A stretch of 18,871 nucleotides of DNA from the NCBI RefSeq assembly GCF_905212195.1, contig NZ_CAJMDQ010000055.1, positions 1 through 18,871 on the forward strand, in the 5' to 3' direction. This document shows, piece by piece, positions 14,362 through 18,871 of the stretch. A model generated the notes under the pieces. The model had not been told where the DNA came from. It did not search any database and saw only the letters and a program-made list of their open reading frames with translations. The position numbers and the translations under genes are program-made. Source of the DNA: an uncultured Anaerotignum sp. (lineage in GTDB: Bacteria > Bacillota > Clostridia > Lachnospirales > Anaerotignaceae). Position 1 is the first letter of the stretch. Each line of letters starts with the position of its first letter.

Positions 14362-14388
14362 GAAAGCAACTTGAACAGCGTTCATATT
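14360..14388 (+). promoter_or_regulatory. Promoter with palindromic operator 2 for the downstream membrane gene
   Basis: -35-like TTGAAA (14360-14365) and -10-like CATATT (14383-14388) have a 17-nt spacer. TGAAC-AGC-GTTCA at 14372-14384 fills the spacer and touches the -10. It matches operator 1 in both 5-bp arms and in the 3-nt gap, so the TetR protein at 12893 probably represses this gene as well. Confidence 0.7.
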
Positions 14389-14408
14389 CATAAATAGGAG
14401 GTTTTTTT

Positions 14409-15071
14409 ATGCAGGCAATCATGGAAACTTTATTCGATATATTTTATCTTGTCAGCGTCATCACACTAGGTATTCTCATGGCAAGCAAAAAACAGGCCCA
14501 AAAACAATACCAACTCTTTGGCATCATGGCAATTCTGCTGGGCTTTGGTGACGCATTCCATCTCATTCCCAGAGCCTTTGCCCTTTGGACAACGGGGCTG
14601 GAAAACCACGTCTTTTCTCTGGGCATGGGCAAGCTGATTACATCCATCACCATGACCATCTTTTATGTGATTCTGTATCATGTTTGGCAGCTGAGATACC
14701 ACATTACAGAGAAAAAAGGACTGACCGCCATCATTTATATTTTGGCGTTTCTCCGCATTATCCTCTGTCTTTGCCCCCAGAACGCTTGGACAAGCCCCGC
14801 TGCCCCCTTATCTTGGGGAATTTACCGAAACATCCCCTTCACCATCATGGGGATTCTCATTATCATCCTGTTCTATAAAAGCACCCGTCAGCACCATGAC
14901 AGTTCCTTTAAAAACATGTGGCTGACCATACTGCTCAGTTTCGGATTTTATATTCCTGTGGTGTTGTTTGCCGATACCATCCCCCTCATGGGTATGCTGA
15001 TGATTCCTAAGACGCTGGCGTACCTGTGGACTGTCTGGATTGGATATCAGACCATGAAAAAAGAGGCTTAA
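14409..15071 (+). CDS. Uncharacterised polytopic membrane protein, TetR-regulated
   Basis: This 220-aa protein has about seven hydrophobic segments and short polar loops. Distinct runs are LLGFGDAFHLIPRAFAL (43-59), TTGLENHVFSLGMGK (61-75), FLRIILCLCPQNAWTS (114-129) and SFGFYIPVVLFADTIPL (177-193). I recall similar uncharacterised proteins in Clostridia but no assigned function. Helix-embedded D48 and H51 and the Cys pair near 120-122 are candidate functional residues. AGGAGG (14396-14401) supports ATG 14409. It belongs to the TetR cassette through operator 2 and is followed 2 nt after its stop by repeat copy 2. Possible roles such as transport or stress sensing are speculation. Confidence 0.75.
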   Translation: MQAIMETLFDIFYLVSVITLGILMASKKQAQKQYQLFGIMAILLGFGDAFHLIPRAFALWTTGLENHVFSLGMGKLITSITMTIFYVILYHVWQLRYHITEKKGLTAIIYILAFLRIILCLCPQNAWTSPAAPLSWGIYRNIPFTIMGILIIILFYKSTRQHHDSSFKNMWLTILLSFGFYIPVVLFADTIPLMGMLMIPKTLAYLWTVWIGYQTMKKEA

Positions 15072-15073
15072 TC

Positions 15074-15160
15074 TCTTCATAAGAAAACAAAGAAAGCCGA
15101 AATCCTTATGATGACAAAAGATTCCAGCTTCCTTATGTTATTGAGATTTTATTTGATATG
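15074..15160 (+). repeat. Dispersed repeat, copy 2
   Basis: Positions 15074-15121 match copy 1 (minus strand of 3993-4040) at 45 of 48 bases, starting TCTTCATAAG. After a gap about 12 nt longer than in copy 1, TTTTATTTGATATG (15147-15160) again matches at 13 of 14. It starts 2 nt after the membrane-protein stop. An imperfect 12-position stem (9 paired) closes the loop TTATGATGACAAA, which differs from copy 1 by one base. Confidence 0.75.
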
Positions 15161-15182
15161 TTTTCTTCCGAAGAAAGCCCCG

Positions 15183-15226
15183 GCAATTCCCCTTAAGAAA
15201 GCAATATTTTCTTAAGAGGAAGTTGC
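15183..15226. terminator. Long hairpin between convergent genes
   Basis: CTTAAGAAA and TTTCTTAAG pair perfectly around a 7-nt loop (GCAATAT). The stem continues outward through TTCC/GGAA with one mismatch and GCAA/TTGC with one bulge. On the plus strand a TTT then GCTTTTTG tract follows; on the minus strand GGGGCTTTCTT follows. Neither T tract is strong, so bidirectional termination is likely but not certain. A palindrome TTTCTTC-C-GAAGAAA precedes it at 15162-15176. The 15072-15269 gap holds no gene I can support. Confidence 0.5.
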
Positions 15227-15269
15227 TTTCGGAAACTGCTTTTTGTCATGTTCATACAGCCCCTTCTAT

Positions 15270-15593
15270 TCAGACAGCTTCTTTTGTCACAGGAACCAGA
15301 ATCCGTTCGCCCGCACGGATGTGTTCCGAACGCATTTGGTTTAATTTCTGAATTTTGCCAACCATATGTTCGGTTTTTTCTCCGTCTGCTTTATACTCTG
15401 CCGCAATGTCCCACAGGGTATCGCCGGAATGAATCAGAACGGATTCATAATAGACTTCCTCCGTTTTCTGTGTCTGCGCCCCCATTGCGATGGTTCCAAT
15501 GCCTGTAATCAATACAACTGTCAGCAGAATCAAAAAATTCTTTCTTGCTTTTCTGGATCTTCTTACCATACGTCTTCTTTTTCTTCCGTCCAT
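15270..15593 (-). CDS. yneA: YneA-like LysM protein, probable SOS cell-division inhibitor
   Basis: This 107-aa protein has a basic N-terminus (RKRRRMVRRSRKARK), one transmembrane segment (about 20-38, FLILLTVVLITGIGTIAMG) and an extracellular LysM domain (about 53-101) with HSGDTLWDIAAEY and ends IRAGERILVPV. Size, order of parts and position divergent to lexA match YneA of B. subtilis, which halts division during the SOS response. The start at 15593 follows AGGAGGGG. An in-frame ATG at 15665 overlaps the promoter -35 and is rejected. Its promoter contains LexA-like boxes. Sequence similarity outside LysM is weak, so the YneA call rests on layout and context. Confidence 0.8.
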   Translation of the reverse strand: MDGRKRRRMVRRSRKARKNFLILLTVVLITGIGTIAMGAQTQKTEEVYYESVLIHSGDTLWDIAAEYKADGEKTEHMVGKIQKLNQMRSEHIRAGERILVPVTKEAV

Positions 15594-15612
15594 GTTCACC
15601 CCTCCTAAATAC

Positions 15613-15665
15613 CGAACATATTTTCTATTTGTTCTTATCATATACGAACATACATTCTTTGTCAA
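15613..15665 (-). promoter_or_regulatory. yneA-like gene promoter with two LexA-box-like sites
   Basis: On the minus strand, -35 TTGACA (15660-15665), a 17-nt spacer and -10 TATGAT (15637-15642) form a near-consensus promoter. CGAAC-ATAC-ATTCT (15645-15658) fills the spacer and CGAAC-ATAT-TTTCT (15613-15626) lies in the 5' untranslated region. Each differs from the GAAC-N4-GTTC core by one base. Confidence 0.8.
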
Positions 15666-15683
15666 CTACTTTTTATACTTTAA

Positions 15684-15723
15684 CGAACACAGGTTTGATT
15701 TTGTTCCCTTCCTATGTTACAAT
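15684..15723 (+). promoter_or_regulatory. lexA promoter with LexA box
   Basis: -35 TTGATT (15695-15700), a 17-nt spacer and -10 TACAAT (15718-15723) with an extended TGT. CGAAC-ACAG-GTTTG at 15684-15697 overlaps the -35 and fits the Gram-positive SOS box with one deviation in the core. This is the expected autorepression of lexA. Confidence 0.8.
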
Positions 15724-15775
15724 ATGGTTACATCTATTTTTCTGCCCATTGAGCAATATACAAGGAAGTGAATGC

Positions 15776-16393
15776 ATGAACGATTTATCCGCAAAACAAC
15801 AGCAGATTTTAGAATATATGAAAGCAGAAGTACGGGAAAAAGGCTATCCGCCTTCCGTCCGTGAGATTTGTGAAGCCGTTGGACTCAAGTCTACCTCCAC
15901 CGTTCACGGTCATCTGGCACGACTGGAGAAAAAAGGCTATATCCGCCGGGACCCTACCAAACCCCGTGCCATTGAAATTCTGGACGAAGCGCCCCATAAT
16001 CCCGATCTTCCCACAAGAGAACTGGTGCAGGTGCCCATCGTCGGCAACATCACCGCCGGCACACCCATTCTTGCCGTGGAAAACATTGAAGATACCTTCC
16101 CTGTTCCCGTAGACTATGTCCATAACGATACGGTGTTTATGCTGAAGGTTCGTGGGGATAGTATGATAGAGGCTGGTATTTTTGATAAGGACTTAATCCT
16201 TGTTCGCCAGCAGAGCAACGCCTCTAACGGTGACATTGTTGTGGCCCTCATCGAAGACTATGCCACCGTCAAAACATTTTACAGAGAAAAAGACTTTGTT
16301 CGCCTGCAGCCTCAGAACGCATCCATGAATCCCATCATTGTGCGTGATGTGACAATCTTAGGCAAAGTTATCGGTCTATTCAGAAAATTCTAA
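15776..16393 (+). CDS. lexA: SOS repressor LexA
   Basis: LexA represses DNA-damage genes and cuts itself when stimulated by RecA filaments. The 205-aa protein has the winged-helix N-terminus (LSAKQQQILEYM, then YPPSVREICEAVGLKSTSTVHGHLARLEKKGYI, about 24-56). The cleavage site is A94-G95 in GNITAGTPIL. The catalytic dyad is S129 (RGDSMIEAGI) and K166 (YATVKTFYRE). All residues needed for self-cleavage are present. AAGGAAGTG upstream supports ATG 15776. It is divergent from the yneA-like gene, with LexA boxes between. nadE follows, its ribosome binding site beginning in the lexA stop codon. Confidence 0.97.
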   Translation: MNDLSAKQQQILEYMKAEVREKGYPPSVREICEAVGLKSTSTVHGHLARLEKKGYIRRDPTKPRAIEILDEAPHNPDLPTRELVQVPIVGNITAGTPILAVENIEDTFPVPVDYVHNDTVFMLKVRGDSMIEAGIFDKDLILVRQQSNASNGDIVVALIEDYATVKTFYREKDFVRLQPQNASMNPIIVRDVTILGKVIGLFRKF

Positions 16394-16404
16394 GGAGTGA
16401 AATT

Positions 16405-18342
16405 ATGTTCGGTTATGTCAAAATCGGCGCTGCTGTCCCTCAGCTGAAACTTGCCGATTGTATTTCCAATAAAGAAGAAATCCTCAAACTGATTCGCGAA
16501 GCAAATGAAAAAGGCATCCGTGTCCTGACTTTCCCGGAACTGGCACTGACAGGCTACACCTGTGGTGATCTGTTCTTCCAGCTTCCTCTGATTCAGGCAG
16601 CAGAACAGGCATTGAAAGAAATCGCTGCGGAAACAGCGGAACTGGATATGGTCATCGCCATCGGTGTTCCCGTTATGGCGGATAACCAGACTTTCAACTG
16701 TGTAGCACTGCTTCATCAGGGCAGAATCCTTGGTCTGGTACCCAAAACCTTTATTCCTAACTACAGCGAATTTTATGAAGAACGCTGGTTTGCATCTGCA
16801 GGCGATCTCATCAGTGAGGAAATCTCCTACGCAGGTCAGATGGTTCCCATTGGCGCAGACCTGCTCTTTGCAGCCGACGGCATTCCTTTCCTGAAAATCG
16901 GCGTGGAAATCTGTGAAGACCTGTGGGTACCCATTCCTCCCAGCTCTTACCAGAGCCTTTACGGCGCTACACTTCTGCTGAACGCTTCTGCCAGCAACGA
17001 ACTGGCAGGCAAACCCCAGTATCGTCATCAGCTGGTTGCTCAGCAGTCTTCCCGCTGTCTGGCAGCTTATGTATACGCTGCTGCAGGCATCGGCGAATCC
17101 ACACAGGATGCTGTTTTCAGCGGTCATAGCCTGATTTGCGAAAACGGTTCTCTCCTTTGTGAAACAGAATCTTTCTCCAGAGAAAGCCAGCTGGTTGCGG
17201 CAGACATCGACCTGGAAGTCCTTGCCAACGAACGCCGTCACCATACCACATTCATGGGGCAGCTTTCTCAGCCCGAAGCACAGCGGTTCTATCGTGAAAT
17301 CCATTTCCCTATGACCGAATCTCCTCTGGGCAAACTGGATCGTCATATTTCTCCGGCACCTTTCACACCGGATGATGCCCATCTGGACGCACGTTGTCAG
17401 AATATTTTCCAGATTCAGGTGACTGGTCTGGCGCGCCGTATGGAGCATGCCCATGCAAACACATTGGTTATTGGTATTTCCGGCGGTCTGGACTCCACAC
17501 TGGCACTGTTGGTTGCAGCAAAAGCCTGCGACTACCTTGGTTTGTCCAGAGATCATGTTCTGGGCGTTACCATGCCCGGCTTCGGCACCACCGACCGTAC
17601 CTATAACAACGCATTGGAACTGATGCGTTCTCTTGGCATCCAGATGAAAGAAATCTCCATCAAAAACGCGGCTCTCCAGCATTTCGCGGACATCGAACAT
17701 GACCCCGAAATCCATGACGTCACATACGAAAACACACAGGCCCGCGAACGTACCCAGATTCTCATGGATCTGGCAAACAAAACAAATGGGCTGGTAGTTG
17801 GTACAGGTGACCTGTCCGAACTGGCACTGGGCTGGGCAACTTATAACGGTGACCACATGTCTATGTATGGCGTGAACGCCGGTGTACCCAAAACACTGGT
17901 ACGGGTACTGGTAAACTGGGTAGCACATTCCAAAGAAGTGGACGAAACCGCTTCCCGCATCCTGCTGGACGTACTGGATACTCCCATCAGCCCGGAACTT
18001 CTGCCTCCTGATAAAGACGGCAAAATCAATCAGAAAACAGAAGACCTCGTTGGGCCTTATGAACTCCACGACTTCTTCCTGTTCCATATTCTCCGTTTCG
18101 GCTTCCGCCCTGCAAAAGTGCTGTATCTGGCGGAAATCGCTTTCGACGGCAGCTATGACCGAGAAACACTGCTGAAATGGCTGAAAAACTTCTATCGCCG
18201 TTTCTTCGTACAGCAGTTCAAACGCTCCTGCCTGCCTGATGGCCCCAAAGTTGGTGCTCTCTGCCTGTCTCCTCGCAGTGACTGGCGCATGCCTTCCGAT
18301 GCTTTCAACCGTGTATGGATGGAAGAAGTGGAAAAACTGTAA
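16405..18342 (+). CDS. nadE: Glutamine-dependent NAD+ synthetase
   Basis: NadE makes NAD+ from deamido-NAD+, ATP and glutamine. This 645-aa form joins two domains. The N-terminal nitrilase-type glutaminase has the triad E45 (FPELALTG), K114 (LVPKTFIPNYSEFYE) and C170 (GVEICEDLW). The C-terminal synthetase has the ATP-pyrophosphatase loop SGGLDS (359-364) and GTGDLSELALGW further on. Length and order fit the two-domain family. AAGGAGTG, overlapping the lexA stop, gives ATG 16405. With 11 nt between the genes and no promoter or terminator visible, nadE is probably cotranscribed with lexA and so may rise in SOS. Confidence 0.97.
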   Translation: MFGYVKIGAAVPQLKLADCISNKEEILKLIREANEKGIRVLTFPELALTGYTCGDLFFQLPLIQAAEQALKEIAAETAELDMVIAIGVPVMADNQTFNCVALLHQGRILGLVPKTFIPNYSEFYEERWFASAGDLISEEISYAGQMVPIGADLLFAADGIPFLKIGVEICEDLWVPIPPSSYQSLYGATLLLNASASNELAGKPQYRHQLVAQQSSRCLAAYVYAAAGIGESTQDAVFSGHSLICENGSLLCETESFSRESQLVAADIDLEVLANERRHHTTFMGQLSQPEAQRFYREIHFPMTESPLGKLDRHISPAPFTPDDAHLDARCQNIFQIQVTGLARRMEHAHANTLVIGISGGLDSTLALLVAAKACDYLGLSRDHVLGVTMPGFGTTDRTYNNALELMRSLGIQMKEISIKNAALQHFADIEHDPEIHDVTYENTQARERTQILMDLANKTNGLVVGTGDLSELALGWATYNGDHMSMYGVNAGVPKTLVRVLVNWVAHSKEVDETASRILLDVLDTPISPELLPPDKDGKINQKTEDLVGPYELHDFFLFHILRFGFRPAKVLYLAEIAFDGSYDRETLLKWLKNFYRRFFVQQFKRSCLPDGPKVGALCLSPRSDWRMPSDAFNRVWMEEVEKL

Positions 18343-18357
18343 TCCCTGCAAAATCAA

Positions 18358-18388
18358 AGACAGAACAGGTATCTGTTCTGTCTTTTTT
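18358..18388 (+). terminator. Intrinsic terminator after nadE
   Basis: A perfect 11-bp stem (18358-18368 with 18373-18383) around GTAT is followed by a T run. It lies 15 nt after the nadE stop. Confidence 0.9.
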
Positions 18389-18400
18389 ATTTTCATACAA

Positions 18401-18432
18401 AAAATTGGAGTCCCAAAAAGGACTCCTTTTTT
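18401..18432. terminator. Bidirectional terminator between nadE and the small membrane gene
   Basis: GGAGTCC (18407-18413) pairs with GGACTCC (18420-18426). T runs follow on both strands (18427-18432 on plus; 18401-18406 on minus). It serves mainly the minus-strand gene that ends at 18436. Confidence 0.8.
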
Positions 18433-18435
18433 CTT

Positions 18436-18744
18436 TTACAAATCTTTGATTTTCATTTGATCCATGTCGCTGTTTTTCTTCTTTTTTCTCCTGATTCCAA
18501 CATAAATCAACAAATAAACGACAGTTCCAATGTTTGGTACCAAAAAGGAGAGCATCATTGCCCGCACTTCTGTCGCCTGCAATAAAAAAACAATACTTAC
18601 TAAAAAAGAAATTGCCGGTAAAATCAAACCCAGCCACTTATTCTCTCTCCGACACAGAAAAATCTGCAATAGCGTGAACAGCGCAAAAGGTACCAGCCAA
18701 AACAACAGTAATATCCATAACAAAACACCACTTGCCATTACCAT
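18436..18744 (-). CDS. Small membrane protein of unknown function
   Basis: This 102-aa protein has three hydrophobic segments (about 5-30, 38-56 and 64-84) and a basic, charged C-terminus (RRKKKKNSDMDQMKIKDL) expected to be cytoplasmic. I recognise no family. AAGGAG (18755-18760) gives 10-nt spacing to ATG 18744. It begins 2 nt after the stop of the upstream gene, so the two are coupled in one operon. Confidence 0.65.
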   Translation of the reverse strand: MVMASGVLLWILLLFWLVPFALFTLLQIFLCRRENKWLGLILPAISFLVSIVFLLQATEVRAMMLSFLVPNIGTVVYLLIYVGIRRKKKKNSDMDQMKIKDL

Positions 18745-18746
18745 TC

Positions 18747-18871
18747 CTATTTTTCTCCTTTCTCTTTCCGATATGCTGTAATGAGCAGCTTCGCCGTCTC
18801 AAAATCCATTTTGTCATCCATAGCAAGCTCTTTGATAAGCCGCACATAAGGCTCCTGCTCTTTCTGTTCCG
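18747..18871 (-). CDS. Partial gene, C-terminal 40 residues, unknown function
   Basis: An open minus-strand frame enters from the right edge and stops at TAG 18747-18749. The visible tail is charged and helical, including YVRLIKELAMDDKMDFETAK and ending AYRKEKGEK. Its last codons carry the ribosome binding site of the following small membrane gene, which starts 2 nt after the stop. The family cannot be judged from this fragment. Confidence 0.6.
   Translation of the reverse strand, partial: EQKEQEPYVRLIKELAMDDKMDFETAKLLITAYRKEKGEK

Noticed and set aside
16390..18396. A very long open frame on the strand opposite nadE
   Set aside because: nadE is unmistakable, with intact catalytic residues. 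The antisense frame has no ribosome binding site or recognisable domain, is rich in Cys, Phe and His, and runs through the nadE terminator. It is a codon-bias shadow.

Overview
The window looks like ordinary chromosome from a low-to-mid G+C, anaerobic, spore-forming-lineage Firmicute of class Clostridia. The evidence is strong GGAGG ribosome binding sites before almost every gene, sigma-A type promoters, a ytaF-type sporulation membrane protein, a divergent yneA-like/lexA pair with Gram-positive SOS boxes, a DUF1846 protein and a RecD2-type helicase. A Lachnospirales (perhaps Anaerotignum-like) host is my guess and is not shown by the sequence. I see no tRNA, rRNA, CRISPR array, insertion sequence or prophage.

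Layout. Positions 1-303: a small ribbon-helix-helix regulator with its own promoter region and terminator. 327-3076 (minus): a murA promoter, murA (cell wall), a terminator-like hairpin, then walJ (metallo-beta-lactamase fold) and rlmH (23S rRNA methyltransferase). 3144-3857 (minus): an SDR oxidoreductase. 3964-6686 (minus): a PIIA calcium-type P-type ATPase, followed directly by copy 1 of a dispersed repeat. 6795-7382 (plus): ytaF, divergent from the ATPase. 7464-7987 (plus): two overlapping paralogous small DUF2007-like proteins. 8112-9596 (minus): a DUF1846 protein. 9740-12738 (minus): a recD2-comF operon. 12827-15071 (plus): a TetR regulator, a membrane protein that appears to be a fusion of two cistrons, and a second membrane protein. 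15074-15226: repeat copy 2 and a long hairpin. 15270-15593 (minus): a yneA-like LysM protein. 15776-18342 (plus): lexA and glutamine-dependent nadE. 18436-18871 (minus): a small membrane protein and the 3' end of an unidentified gene.

Most genes are housekeeping. The less ordinary signals are these. (1) A TetR cassette has two near-identical 13-bp operators, one at each of its two promoters. (2) Its second gene is an in-frame fusion that still carries a perfect internal ribosome binding site and ATG at the fusion joint. (3) A 48-bp repeat (45/48 identical) sits directly after two unrelated stop codons in the same orientation relative to the upstream gene, and can fold into a hairpin with a nearly invariant 13-nt loop. 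(4) The only exact GAAC-N4-GTTC SOS core in the window lies at the recD2-comF promoter. (5) Three near-consensus SOS boxes lie between the yneA-like gene and lexA. No wholly new defence or mobile system is evident. The TetR membrane cassette and the repeat family are the best candidates for something undescribed.
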